64,000 nt of DNA from positions 52,833,253-52,897,252 of the forward strand of contig CM043959.1 of the NCBI GenBank assembly GCA_014529385.2. The letters are read 5' to 3'. The DNA comes from Adiantum capillus-veneris. Its lineage: Eukaryota; Streptophyta; Polypodiopsida; Polypodiales; Pteridaceae. The notes under the pieces are model-generated. The model was not told the DNA's origin, ran no database searches, and was given only the letters and a program-made list of their open reading frames with translations. Both the position numbers and the translations under genes were made by a program. Positions within the stretch are counted from its first letter, which is position 1; the number at the start of each line of letters is the position of its first letter. Positions 44,190 to 56,165 of the stretch are shown piece after piece.

Positions 44190-44580
44190 CTTTGATGAAT
44201 GTACCAATATTGCAATTGCCCGACTTTGATAGAGCATTCTTTGTCGTAGTCACTGATGCTAGTAGAAAAGGTAGCGGTGCAGATCTTATGCAAGACTTGC
44301 ATTTGAAAGTCGTAAAGTTAAACCGTTGAAAGAAAAATTTTAAACATATGACAAAGAGTTGACTGCTGTTGTACATGCCTTAGAAATTTTGAAACATTAC
44401 GTAATGGGGCCTGATTTAATCATCAAAACTAATCAACAAAGTATCACAAGTACTTACTGTTTCAACCCTTAATAGATGATAGACATATTAAGTGGGCAGC
44501 CTTCATTCAAAGTTTTCGACTCAACATTCAATACCAACCTGATAAGAAAAATGTTATAGCTGATGCTTTGAGTTGAAGAC
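44190..44580 (+). pseudogene. Gypsy RNase H fragment
   Basis: FDRAFFVVVTDASRKGSGA covers the first catalytic Asp region. Later short frames give LTAVVHALEILKHYVMGPDL and KKNVIADAL, interrupted by stops and frameshifts. Confidence 0.75.
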
Positions 44581-44627
44581 CCTCTCTTACTAATTTATTA
44601 ACCATTACGGGTACTTCACTTGATTCT

Positions 44628-45659
44628 ATGCCTGACACTTATGCACAAGATGATGATTTCAAAACCACATGGTTGCATATGTTTGATAATTTTGTGCACA
44701 CATTTTTGGGATACACTATTCAAGGAAACTTTCTTTATTTCAAACAAAAATTGTGTGTAACTAAACCTGTTTATAATTTGATCATTGAAGAATTGCACAA
44801 ACCACCCTATGCTGGACATAGAGGATTTTCTGCTACTTTTCAAAACTTAAGCCGTGATTTCTATTTGCGTGCTATGAAAACTGATGTAAAATAGCATGTT
44901 TCAAATTGTTTGATTTTTCAAAAGATCAAAGCAACAACAATAAGAAATTAAGACTTTTACACCCTCACCCTATTCCTGAAAAATCTTGGCAACATATTTC
45001 AATGGATTTTGTTACTGGATTTCCACTCATCGTTGTTCATAAGCATGCTATGATTCGGACTGTTATTGACCGCTTTTCTAAACAAGAATGCTTCATTCCT
45101 TGTAAGAAAACACTCACAGCACATCAAGCTGCACTTTCTCTTTCTTAAAGCTATCTTTCCACATCATGGTTTGCCTACAATAATAGTATCTGATCGAGAT
45201 TCCAAGTTTTGTAGTGCTTTTTGGACCACTTTTTTTGAAAATCTTGAAACTACACTTGATTTTAATTCTGCATTCCATCCTGAATCTATTGGTTAAACCA
45301 AATTCACTAATCATACTATCATTGACTTGCTAAAAGATTATATTATTTCTCAACCCAAGAAATGGGATGATTACCTGCATATTCTATAGTTTGCATATAA
45401 CAACACCACTCACACTGCCACAAGTAAACCTCCATTTGAAATTTTGTATGGTCGTTCTCTTCCTACTCTTGCTTCATGTCTTTCTAATGTTGTGCCCACT
45501 ACTGATGATTTTACTGCTAATTTTCATGATGTTTATGTAAGTCTGCATTTTGCCATTAAACATTCACAAAAAATTTACACTAAGCATGCTAAGAAGCATT
45601 GCAAGGCACACCAGTTTTGTTATGCTTCACATCAAAAAACGAAGGATCAAAAGTGTTGA
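44628..45659 (+). pseudogene. Gypsy integrase, second element
   Basis: PPYAGHRGFSATFQNLSRDF (zinc finger), ISMDFVTGFPLIVVHKHAM (first Asp), IIVSDRDSKFCSAFWTTFF (second Asp) and FAYNNTTHTATSKPPFEILY. The Glu region reads FHPESIG and then a stop where HPQTDGQTE is usual, so the third catalytic residue is lost. Three frames are used. Confidence 0.88.
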
Positions 45660-45690
45660 TACTACAACTGAGGACAATTGCTATTCCTGA

Positions 45691-46016
45691 CGGGATGGAT
45701 ATTACGAGACTGGGCACCCTCTTGTTGTATGTGGTTAATTGCAATTGGGATAGTTGGCTTAATGGTTAATTAATGTGATGTCTATTTGATTTATTAATAG
45801 TGAGTTGATGATGATTTGTAGATTGGAATTTTGGGAGTTTAAAAGGAGACGCCAACAACAAATAATAATCCTCTCGGTCATTTTACGTTTGCACAGTATT
45901 TTAGACTTTTTATTCAATAAGCCACTATGGCTGCTTGTAAATAGCTTAGTGAGAACTCACTCTTAGGAGACATGCAGTAAGATGATGTGCTCTAGTCAAG
46001 TACTAAAGTGGACTAG
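45691..46016. other. No gene; possible 3' LTR of the second gypsy element
   Basis: AT-rich sequence after the polyprotein end. LTR status cannot be confirmed without a recognisable 5' copy. Confidence 0.4.
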
Positions 46017-46475
46017 CATTAGAGAAAATTTGGACTTTCAAAGGGGCCCTATAAGGACTTTGACTTTCTCTCTTTTGTCCAAAATGGATGCAGGATAAAA
46101 TTTTTACAAATGAAATCAAAACTTGTCGGACCTTTTGGAATTAAAATGTACTCGTCAAGATCTGTCCATTGATATATAGCATGCCATCATATTCTTTATA
46201 TTTTAGAAGATTCCATTTTTTGATGCGACAACTTTGTCTTATAAATGGAATCTCTCCCCAGATTTCAGCTTCAGTGGAGAGGCCATAACTTCTACAAATC
46301 AGATCCAAATTTGTCAGAGTTTGGGGATTTAAAAATTGATTTCTAAGATCTTTTCAATGATGTGTTGGTTTTGACAAAGCGTCCATGGACTTCACCGGGT
46401 TGCCCACTTTGGACAAAAGAGACAAAGTCAAACATCCTTATAGGGCCCCTTTGAGAGTCCAAATTTTCCCTAATG
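46017..46475. mobile_element. Foldback (inverted-repeat) element, about 460 bp
   Basis: The arm 46017-46083 (CATTAGAGAAAATTTGGACT...) is the reverse complement of 46408-46475 with about 93% identity over 68 bases. The loop is about 324 bases and holds an internal direct repeat of about 75 bases (46106-46180 and 46295-46371, roughly 70% alike). No ORF. No convincing target duplication was found, so MITE status is open. Confidence 0.75.
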
Positions 46476-46702
46476 TTGTAAAAGAGGGTCCTCCAATTTT
46501 GGCACCCAAAACTTAAGTAATAAATTAAATACCAAGCTCCACAAGAAGGGGTGCCGTGGAGTTTGGGGCTATGATTTTAGGCCATTCACTTGCAAGATTC
46601 TCTGTTCTTCTCACTCAAACTATGCTAAATCATGTTGTGTACCCTTTAATTATGTCTACATATCTTACACTCTCTTATACTCCGTCCATGTCAATCTATT
46701 CT

Positions 46703-46740
<38 letters not shown>

Positions 46741-46861
46741 CTCTAGTCTAGGTGTGTGTGTGTGTGTACTTGGATTTGGGAGAGAAGGTGACATGTTGAT
46801 GGTGATGTCTGTGAGGAATTGTTAAATTGTCCAAGCAATCGGTCTCCCCTTTCTCCCAACA
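46474..46861 (+). repeat. Probable 5' LTR of another copia-type element
   Basis: It ends TTTCTCCCAACA just before a good iMet PBS (46863). The left edge, TGTTGTAAAAG, is proposed from the TG rule only and overlaps the foldback arm. It includes a TG microsatellite at 46707-46739. Confidence 0.5.
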
Positions 46862-46862
46862 A

Positions 46863-46874
46863 TGGTATCAGAGC
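46863..46874 (+). other. Primer binding site, initiator-Met tRNA
   Basis: TGGTATCAGAGC, identical to the PBS at 35721-35732, one base after ...CCAACA. Confidence 0.85.
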
Positions 46875-47740
46875 TTCTGGTTCAAGGAAAAATCGACAAC
46901 GAAATTCAAAACTCAAGGAGCAAACTATGAATCTACAGCATCGAGCTCGCCAATTAAGGCTAATTGGCGATTAACCGGCAAATCAACAAATTACTTCTAC
47001 TCATCGACATCGATATTTGGTATGTCCAATCTAAATTTCAATTGATAGCTAACTCTTGTTGATTTGAAGGCAAAAGGGCGAGAGTCGAAGAATCAAAAGT
47101 TCTAGAGATTTTAATAAAGTGGTGATTATGAGTTGTCATCGGAGTGCTTGAAGGAGATGTTGAATGAGATTAAGCCGAACGTATGAGGCTTTTGAGTCTT
47201 CTTGAAAAGAATTACAAAATAGATATACTCAAGGGAGTGAAGCATAAGCAATTGCCTTAAGGAAGGCAAAATTTCCTTGTTCTACACAGGAACCAAAGCC
47301 TATGCATGCACGAGCTTCGAAGTCGACTATCACCATATCTATGGAACTAGCATCAAAAGAGGTGTCCTAGATTGCTGAATCTTTTCTCCTTCTTCCTCGT
47401 CGCCACCTCTCATTCTCTTGCACGTCACTATTGTTTCCTTAGCTGCACGCTGCCATGCCTTATTTCCTGCATGTACACACCTTTTGAATAAAAAAATGTA
47501 GCTTTAAAAAAATTTGAATTGCTTTTGGGCAGCCACCCAACTCAACAATTTTAATGGCTAAGAGCGCATTCATCCCCCCAACTTTTTTTTGCCAGTCATC
47601 ATGAACACATGAAGTAAATATGTAGCCTCTCAATATCAACAGGCTTCACATTCCCTTTTTGAAATCCTTCAACTACCCATACCCATACTTCAATTCCCTT
47701 CGGCCATAGTTACAATTTCAAAGGATATCCATTAATCAAA
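46875..47740 (+). repeat. Uninterrupted paralogue (copy B) of the repeat split by the copia insertion
   Basis: 47085-47285 matches 35315-35505, and 47305-47735 matches 40625-40985. The two matches are adjacent here but separated by the 5.1-kb copia element in copy A. There is no coding capacity. Being just downstream of a PBS, it is probably the internal region of a non-coding LTR element. Confidence 0.8.

Positions 47741-47741
<1 letters not shown>

Positions 47742-47799
<58 letters not shown>
47742..47799 (+). repeat. (CA)n microsatellite
   Basis: About 28 CA units. Confidence 0.97.
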
Positions 47800-47803
<4 letters not shown>

Positions 47804-47811
47804 ACACATAA

Positions 47812-48040
47812 TGTTGGAAATAGGGTTATAGGGAAACACACATGCTTGGAGATGACAAAGGAAGCTTAAGGCACACAACAGAGAGTAGTATTATGTAGTG
47901 TGCAATGGAAAGATAAGATATCTCTAGAGTGATGGGTATATATACAATGCACGTGGGAAAAAACCTCCTAGTGAGGGAAAAAATGCCTTGGCGGTCCTAA
48001 GTGCGTTCACACACATAACTACGACATATATATGGTAACA
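47812..48040 (-). mobile_element. Solo LTR of the 35.5-kb copia family, inverted
   Basis: The complement starts TGTTACCATATATATGTCG and ends CCCTATTTCCAACA, like the LTR at 35510-35718 throughout, with moderate divergence. No internal sequence adjoins it, so it arose by LTR-LTR recombination. No target duplication is seen. Confidence 0.88.
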
Positions 48041-48948
48041 TTCTTGTTGCCCTTATAATAATTAACTTCTTGTATTCTTCACAATGCTAGAGAAGAGGGA
48101 GTCTCGAAACCTGTCTTATCATATTAATAATTGGGTAACTATGCTTCCGTCATGTAAAGGTGCAACAAAGAGTGAAGAGAATCAAACAAGATGAAATGAA
48201 AAACCATTGGTGGAAAGATCGTATTGAATTAGAAACCAAGGTTTATTCATTCAACGATCCTAGAGAGTTGATTGTCACCACAAATTCGACAATACAAGAT
48301 GTAAGAGAATCACCTTGAGTTTCTCAATGAAATTTCTCTAGACTATAGATTTATGGTTGATGGCACTATAGTAAATACCAGAGAATATTTCTTTTGAGCC
48401 ATCGTAAATCTCAACAATAAATCTGGCTTCATTGTAGATTAAAATGAGATAAAAATTCATCAACTCTCTGCTTGGATTAAAAAATTCACTTGTTAGTTTG
48501 TGTGAGGAGATTTTCTTCGTTCCTGTGAACTCACTCTTTGTCTCTTCAATATGGACGAAGTTGGTGGATCTTGAGTTCTTTTTAGTGAATAAAGTATATG
48601 CTCAATGTTTTCTTAAGTGGGTGACTTAGGTGCTTCTCTAAACTCTTTATGTTAAACAGATGACCTCGGTGACATTTTGGATGTCTTCTTTGATATCCTT
48701 TTAGGTGACTTTGGTGAAAACTTGAGTGGTGACATAACATCTTTCTCCTTTCTTCGCAAGCAAGGCTTTTGTGTTAGGTAAAGACAGTGTGCCTCATCAT
48801 GCTTTGCCCGTGTCCGTTGGACAGTGTCTAGCCACCCACATTTATCTCCTTATTCTTTATACATACAAAGAATAAAGAGCTCTCACTCATTCTTACATTG
48901 TGCCCATACAGTGAAATTTGGGAGCTTCACCCTACATCCCTGTGTCGT

Positions 48949-48949
<1 letters not shown>
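48041..48949. other. No gene; includes left part of the LTR that ends at 49080
   Basis: AT-rich DNA with short GTGAC-containing repeats (48600-48740). The LTR whose right end is at 49080 begins somewhere here. Confidence 0.5.

Positions 48950-49028
<79 letters not shown>
48950..49028 (+). repeat. (CT)39 microsatellite
   Basis: The longest dinucleotide run in the window, followed by a CA run (49041-49058). It lies inside the putative LTR. Confidence 0.98.
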
Positions 49029-49036
<8 letters not shown>

Positions 49037-50055
49037 CGCTGCACACACACACACACACGCCTACGATCCATTCCTTCACAATTGGTATCAAAGCTTGGTC
49101 GAGAAGACAGCGCAGGCGCGGATCCGCAACCCTGTGGTCGTAGCAGCTATTGGAGATCTTGGATAGGTGAGAAGTCATACAGAGAGCTTACATATCTTTC
49201 TACTGCTTACAAATCAACCCACATTGCAGTAGGTTTGCAGAAATTCATTTTCGCATGTCATTTTTCGGGCTCCAAAATAGTGTTTTTTGCGTAACTTTTG
49301 CATACGGATTGCGATTTATGCAAGGTTAGGGTGTAACCTAGGATTTAAGCACGCTCCAGGTGCAATGGTGATTTCCATTTGGATTGATTTGGACCTCTGA
49401 AATTTCTAGTGCAGCAGCTATTTATTGTGTGTTGAGGATTTTACACATGGTTTTCTCTTGGATGTGAGAGTGGTATTGGCTGCAAATTTGCTCACAGGTG
49501 GGAGAATATGATGTATTCCTTATGTGGTCTGATGCTCAAGGAGACTCATATGATTGCAGTTTGCGCTCGGTAATGTATGCATCGAGCATGTTTTATGTAT
49601 GCCTCGAGCATGTTTTATGGCAGTCACAGGTAGAGTAGGTATTTGTGTACTAGATGTGCAGGTGTTTGCAATGACGTATGCAAAGTATGGAGGTTGATGC
49701 ATGTATTTGGAGTGCAATTTGATGCGCTTTGGTTGCTCATGGTTTTGAGCGTGTGGTCACTTTGGTTAACGGTTTTGAAGCCGTTTTGCTCACAAAAGTC
49801 TGGCGACATTTTCCCAGCAATTTTATGCGCATTGTTGGTGCGATCAAGTTTGCGATTGCTTGTAACACTCAGGATTTGTGTGTAGTGTTTTCCCTTTGGG
49901 GTGGTTTTGTGATTCCTTATATCACTCAAGATCACGTGCAATGTTTTTCCTTTTGGGTGGTGCATCGCGAGCGTGTTTCACTCTGCATTTTTGGTCTTGA
50001 GCTGTGAGTGCTCGACCATTTGGAGATTCCAATTTTGACTCCCAGTTTTACAGGT

Positions 50056-50211
50056 TGAGTCTAGTACTCCCACAGGTGTTTCCATTTGCAGTTGAGGACA
50101 TCTTCTGTAGTGTTTTGTCTTGCATACCGGTTTTGAGTCTAGTACTCCCACAGGTGTTTCCATTTGCAGTTGAGGACATCTTCTGTAGTGTTTTGTCTTG
50201 CATACCGGTTT
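50056..50211 (+). repeat. Perfect 78-bp tandem duplication
   Basis: TGAGTCTAGTACTCCCACAG through CATACCGGTT occurs at 50056 and again at 50134 without a visible difference. Confidence 0.95.
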
Positions 50212-50979
50212 TGACACAGCAAGTGTCTTAAGCTTTTGCTTTGTGTATGCTTTTGTGGGATAGTGGCTGGAGTTTACTTGCCATAGTTTGTGATCGAGCT
50301 TAGCTCTCACATTGACAAGTTTAGAGGTAGGTTTGAGGGTCATTTGTGAGCTGAATTTTTCAGCCATCATTCCCTCTTTGCAGGTGCCTATGTATGGCTC
50401 AATTGTAAGCTAATTGCAGCACAATTGTGACCTGTGTCTTCAGCTATTTGAGAGCTGAATTTGGGGCTGATTTGCAGCCATACAAGAACTTGTGTTACTC
50501 TACAAGTATAGTTCTTGTTACTCTTGATAGTGGTTGAGTTTTGTCTCCCACTTTTAGACAGGTTGTGCATGCTATGGTTTTCTGGCACATTATCCATTCA
50601 TTGAAACATTTTGGCTTTACTTTTTCACTCACATATGTATGCCATTTGTGGCGCCGTTGAGTGATACTCCGGCTAGAGTGGTTTGGCTCTGTGTATGACT
50701 TTGTGAGGTGATTCTTGACGAGTATATTCTTTGATTTTCCATTTGGGCATTTGTTGTTGTCTCCATTGTGATTTACAATTGAGTTTTTTGCTCCAGTTAG
50801 ACAGGGGAGACTCTGCCAGAATATTGCCAGAACTGTATGCCTATTGCAGAGGCTAGTGAGCTTGACCGTTCGCTTACCTTCTTTGCTTGAGACAGTGGTT
50901 TGATCTCGGGTGGGAGAGTCTTGTGATCTCGAGCATTGTTTACCATAGTTTTGACATGGATATGGAGATGGATATGGAG

Positions 50980-51480
50980 ATGCTTCATGTTAGAGGCAGC
51001 TCTCGCTCACGATCGCGAGTGACATGTTGGCACTGCGGCCACGATGGGCATATTAGGCACCATTGCTTCAGGAATACGAGGCAGCGAAAGAGGCAGATGC
51101 ATGGTGCTACTATGAGGACAGATGCTAGAGACTATGCATGTGACAGGCATGTCACTTTTTAGTCTAGCTTGCCTTTAGACTACTTTGTGTATTGGGATAA
51201 CACATTGTCTACGCATTTTCTACTAGATGAGCATGTAGTTTATCATGTGATGCCACATCATGATTTGATTTGCTCTTTCTCTAGTGGGAAACTTGGTTGT
51301 GTGTAATTTGCTGATGGTTCATCATATGATATAGAGGGTACTGGAAATGTATGCATGTCTTTACCTAGCGGTGCATTGCTTACACTATGAGATGTACGTT
51401 ATGTACCAGGACTCAATCGGAGTCTCATTTTAGTGCATTAGTTGTAGAGTAATAGACATTGTGTACTACTTGGAGAGCGG
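50980..51480 (+). pseudogene. Copia nucleocapsid knuckle and protease remnant
   Basis: CWHCGHDGHIRHHC is a canonical C-X2-C-X4-H-X4-C knuckle after an Arg/Ser-rich stretch. Downstream, with stops, come FADGSSYDIEGTGNVCMSLP, SGALLTL, DVRYVPGLNRSLI, and SFQMHWVSQVIARDA, the order of copia protease blocks. The catalytic DSGA.H position reads DNTLSTH. Confidence 0.8.
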
Positions 51481-51489
51481 TCATTTCAA

Positions 51490-52086
51490 ATGCATTGGGT
51501 ATCACAAGTGATAGCCAGAGATGCTAGGAGTGTTCTAGTATACACTTTGCATATTTTTGACACACTAGGCGGTGTAGTCTCTGTGTATTTGCAACCATGT
51601 TTGGAGCGAGAGACGAGGTGTGTCTCTTTTGTAGATGTGCTGCATGGAGAGCAGGTTGTGCAATTATCTTGTGGTGATGTTCACGTAGACAGTGGTATCT
51701 CTGGGGATGCACAGCTTGGTCAGTCATCAATTGAGGTGACATCAGTTGAGCCAGAGGCTGATGCATTGTTCTATGATGCGTCTGATACATTTGAGGGCGA
51801 TAGTGTCCTTCAGACATCTATGTGTGATTGCAGTGGTGTTGATTTTTTGATTTTGCATTTATTCTCAGCAGATATGTCTTTGCAAGATGATGCTAACATG
51901 GTGATGCATAGTCAGGTGGTTCCTGATGAGGATGCACATGGCACTGAGGTTGCTGATATGGATAGGTTGGCACACATAGTGCATGTTTCATCGACGTTCG
52001 GGTCTCTCATGTCTGACCTTTTGGTCTTGAGACTTGATCTTGCTTATGCGGTTGGTGCATTTGTAGTGGGAGTACTCAGTTTGTGA
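51490..52086 (+). pseudogene. Unrecognised 198-codon open frame downstream of the copia protease
   Basis: It continues the protease tail (ARSVLVYTLH) and then gives an acidic, Asp/Val-rich peptide with no copia domain. The GAG-pre-integrase finger expected here is absent. It may be a captured or neutral filler sequence. Function unknown. Confidence 0.35.
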
Positions 52087-53200
52087 GATGACTGATACAA
52101 TTTGGAACGCCCATTTTTTTCTGTAAGCATTTTCAAAGATCCTTGATCCAAACTTTCAGTCTTGATAACATCTTTTGAGAATTTTTTTTTGACAATATCC
52201 CTCATAAATTTGTTGGTCATTGGTGAGGATATGTATCCGTCATGAAAACTAACTATTCGACTTGTATCTTCTAATTTATTATGACCCTTTATGCTTGCTT
52301 GCACAACTACAATAGGCACAAACTATAGATGGCACACGCCCTCAACCAAGTTTTTGGGTCTCAAGGAGTCTTTTGACATGACATGATCCTTGTCTCTGGA
52401 AAAGCATACTTTTAAAATCTCACAATACTTCTCAAGGAGAGGATGTGCACCGCCCTTGGAGTGTTAGAATCAAGCATGTGCCTCATGATCATACATATTT
52501 TACACTTGCTTGCACAACCTACATGTAACATGTGCCACAAGCATGGGGCTCCAAGATAAAACTAATTAGAGCTTTGTAAATATCTTAGACTTGTTTAGTA
52601 CTTTGTATAGACATGTGTATACATGAAAATTTCTTGCAAAATGACGAAGAAAATCCTTCTCATGCTAGCATTCATTTAGTTGTACACAAGAATGATGTAC
52701 ATCCTCAACCAGATTTTAGTCGTTCTTAGAAATAGAGGTAAGAAGAATTGTCCCAATTTTGTGCATTTTTTCCAAAATACCTAATCGTTGTTACTAGCTT
52801 TTTTTTAAAATATCAAACTGAGCTCATCCCTAAAATTTTGACTAATCTCACCTTAAACTAAAAGTGACCTTTTAATAGAGCCAATTGATGACCGTTTATT
52901 GATGATGATAAATGATAATTTACTAAGCATTACTGCATGACTGTTAAAAAGAGCCCTTGAATGACCGTTGATTGGAGATGTCGCATGATTGTTAAATAAG
53001 AGTCGTTGCGTTACTGTTAAAAAGAGTCGTTATTTTGATGTTGACATCTAGTGTTTGAAAGTCTAATCTTATCATGTTTTTTAAGTTTACTTTATCATGT
53101 ATTTAAAGCTATTTTTAAAATTTATTTGGTCATTTTTTGTATAGGTATTATATTTTAACACTAGGAGCTATTTTCTCAAGTTATTTGAGTTACGTTTTGC
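52087..53200. other. No gene recognised
   Basis: AT-rich sequence with a weak internal repeat of GAGTCGTT/CTGTTAAAAAGAG phrases (52920-53040). A 91-codon minus-strand frame (52044-52319) has no recognisable motif. Confidence 0.55.
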
Positions 53201-53259
53201 AATGGAAACTACAATTGGTAGAGAGGAGATTTTTGAAGAGTCTCCAAGTGAGAAGTTAA

Positions 53260-54777
53260 TGCTATCTTGAAAGCCAGAAGGGATACAAATACATTTATAG
53301 ATGTTGTTAAGATATTCAATACTCCCTTTAAGATTTCTTCTTTCATTGAAGATTGCAAGGGAATGGTTTTTGAAGAGTGGATAGAGTCTGAAAACTCTAT
53401 CGTGGATCAAGTATCCCTGCTAGAAGACAAACAATATGTATATGTCACTGATTGCACCAAGGATGCTATTGAAAAAAGTAAAATCACGAAAAGGTTTGGA
53501 AAGCTCATACATAAAATAGGTCTCCTTTGTACATCTCATTTAATGTGTCCCAAGAATCTTAAACCTTGTGAAAGCCTATTGCTTTCTTGTTTTTCCTTAA
53601 TCTCAAAGTGGATGGAATGCAAAGCATAGAGATAAATTGAGGTGCCACTTCCTTTTTAGTGGTTTCTTCTCTCTCTTATTTGAATACCAATGTAACCATA
53701 ATTTCTTAGATTAAAGAAGTAGAAGTTTTATAAGAAGAGGAGGTTGATAAAAAGGTAGAAAAAAGAGAGAGTGAAAGTTTTGATGTTTCCCTCTTCAAAG
53801 CAGAGACAATCATTGAAGAGCCCACCAACGATGTCCCTATCACAAAGCTCTCTTTGACTATTCCAACTCTTCCCTTCTACCATTTCAATGAAAAAGATTA
53901 TATAACCCTTCAATATATGTAACACTTGTTTAATATAAGGGAATACTATTATCTTGCTATCATCGCAGAAGCTTGTGAAGTTGCCAAGGGTTTTGTTTAC
54001 ACCGAGGGGGAATCTAAGGAAGCGTTCTTAAATATTGATTTACAAACTATGGATGATTCTTTCTTTGAGGCTTTAAATGCTTTTGCTTTGTGTTTAAAAA
54101 GAGTCGAAAAGGAAGCAACCACCCTCAAAGATGAGGATTCTGAAGCCAAAGTCAAAGAGTTAGGGGTGGAGACTTTTGGGAGAGAATTTGATTTGAAAGT
54201 AAAAGCAAGTATGGATGCTATTAGGGAAAGATTTGGATTCTGTAGTTCACTAAAAAGTGTAGTTCTTGAAGATGATGAATACAAAAGATAATTTTTTTTA
54301 ATCCAAACACCCATTTCATGAATTGATAAACTTATTAAGTGTGACTTAATTTGTTTATTCCCTTGGAGATTGAGATTATTGATGAGGATAACTTTTCTTG
54401 GAAGTGCAGGAGGGTCAAGGGGAAAATTAGTTGAAGGGATGTCTAGAAAGGAAGGCCATGCCCGTATGGAATAATTACCCAAGCTTGACAAAGATGTGTT
54501 TAGTGTATTTCATGCTGAGTTTTCTGAAGACCCTGACTTATCTATCTTTGCGCTTAAGGTCCTTTCTAAATTTAGTGGATACATTATCCTCCAAATGAAC
54601 GCAAATAAAATCTTGTTCATAGAAAGAGCTGCTACTCTTAGAATATTTAGTCAAGCTCCTGGATTTGATGCCTTTAGGTTAAGAAATTTCCTTTGTTATT
54701 CTAGCTATGCACTAGCTACCAAAGACCAAGACCTGAAGCTGCTTGGTGGATATAAGAAGAGAAAATATCTCAGATAA
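53260..54777 (+). pseudogene. Degenerate gene of unknown family
   Basis: Three long plus-strand stretches (53267-53629, 53720-54291, 54496-54777) have protein-like, Lys/Glu-rich composition. They are joined through single stops: for example LPFYHFNEKDYITLQYM, TAA, then HLFNIREYYYLAIIAEAC in the same frame at 53920. EEWIESENSIVDQVSLLEDK and LNAFALCLKRVEKEATTL are typical text. I recognise no domain. It is probably a decayed transposon or host gene. Confidence 0.45.
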
Positions 54778-55400
54778 AGATGAAATATGCCTGAAGATAG
54801 TAATGTAAAGAGACACAAGCATTGATTTTCTATTGAAATAAAGCTAAAAAGTACAAGTTGATAACTCATGTCAAGCCAATGATAGTGGGTTAAAAATTCT
54901 TCTGTGGATGATGTTTGGTTATTTGTAGCCCGTGTCTATGTATTTCTTGTTTTATTCATCCTTTGTAGTTGTCTCCTATAGTAAAAGTTGAATAATTTTG
55001 TAAGTTCATTTCTTCTTATTCTACCACCTCCATGTCTTGTACATCTAAAATATGATTTCTTTGCTTGGTAATGGGATTTCTCCATTCCTTGTGTATTCCA
55101 TGTAGCAAGTGGCCCGTTCTTTCTAAAACATGAACGATGTAGCTACAATATATGCTGCATAAGAAGAAAAATTGTAAACTATTGTTATAACCTCAAAGAA
55201 ATAATTTTGGAAGCTTACCAAGTACAAGTGATGTCGTTTGCTCTCCAAGCTTCTTTAATTGCTATTATCAAATTCTGTATTGTCCTCTTGAAGTCTTGTA
55301 CGTATGTGGTTGTACTGACTTGTTGTCTTAAAATCTGCAAGAATTCATCAAGTCTCTTCTATACTTCCATTATCTTGTTGGCTACATTTGGTTTACTCTT

Positions 55401-55725
55401 TACACTTAGAGTGATTAAACAAAGATCCTTCTAGCAACCCCATACTACGTTAAGTTGATTATAATCATGGTTGCTAAAAAATCTCCTATCTTTTACTCCA
55501 CTCATTGAAACATCTTGTAGAATATCACCTGTTACTTTGGGAAGGTTTTGAAAATCTCTTAACACTTAGAGATTGATTAAACAAAGATCCTTCTAGCAAC
55601 CCCATACTGCATTAAGTTGATTATTATCATGGTTGCTCAAAAATATCCTAGATTTTACTCCGCTCATTGAAAGATCTTGTAAAATACCATCTGTTCCTTT
55701 GGAAAATTTTGAATCTGTTTTTAGT
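55401..55725 (-). repeat. Tandem duplication of about 160 bp
   Basis: ACACTTAGAG...AAACAAAGATCCTTCTAGCA begins at about 55402 and again at 55562. The copies are about 85-90% alike. Both encode the same peptide on the minus strand (DILQDVSMSGVK / GILQDLSMSGVK). Confidence 0.9.
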
Positions 55726-56165
55726 TGCACGTGACCACCATGGTAAACCCATTTGTGAAAGCAAACCTTTACATTTTTTAATGCATTCATCTGCAAGTGT
55801 TGCTGGTCTTAATTTAAATGTAAGCAAATTAGTTTGTCCAAAATTTTGATTTTAGCATGCAATGTACAAATATGTACATTTTTAAGCTCTATTAAAAGAG
55901 TGGGATCCCAAATCATGGAAGAATAAGGATAACAAGCTAAATCAACATTCTGTCTAGAGGGTGGCCTTCCAACTTCATTTGCAGCCATCCACCTTTTTGT
56001 TCCCATGCTTGCCATGCAATAAAAATGTGGGTACGTTGTATTAGCACCTTTAGATATGGTGAACATGAATTTTAGAGATTTCACATCTGTAATTAGATGC
56101 CATTCAATAGAAAAGACACCAGTAGAATCAACATGAAGATGTTCACTTGCATTCTAGCTTTATAT

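Larger units (their letters stand above)
41514..45690 (+). mobile_element. Second Ty3/gypsy retrotransposon, heavily decayed
   Basis: Gag, protease, RT, RNase H and integrase fragments lie in gypsy order on the plus strand, with many stops and frame changes and no recognisable LTRs. A CTGAGGACAATTGC phrase near 45665 recalls the conserved C-terminal LRT motif that precedes the PPT. Confidence 0.92.
49083..52086 (+). mobile_element. Gutted Ty1/copia element (PBS, gag knuckle, protease remnant)
   Basis: An LTR end (...TTCCTTCACA at 49080) and iMet PBS TGGTATCAAAGC (49083-49094) are followed by 1.8 kb of T/G-rich non-coding DNA, a CCHC knuckle, a copia protease remnant and an unrecognised ORF. 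There is no integrase or RT. Confidence 0.75.
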
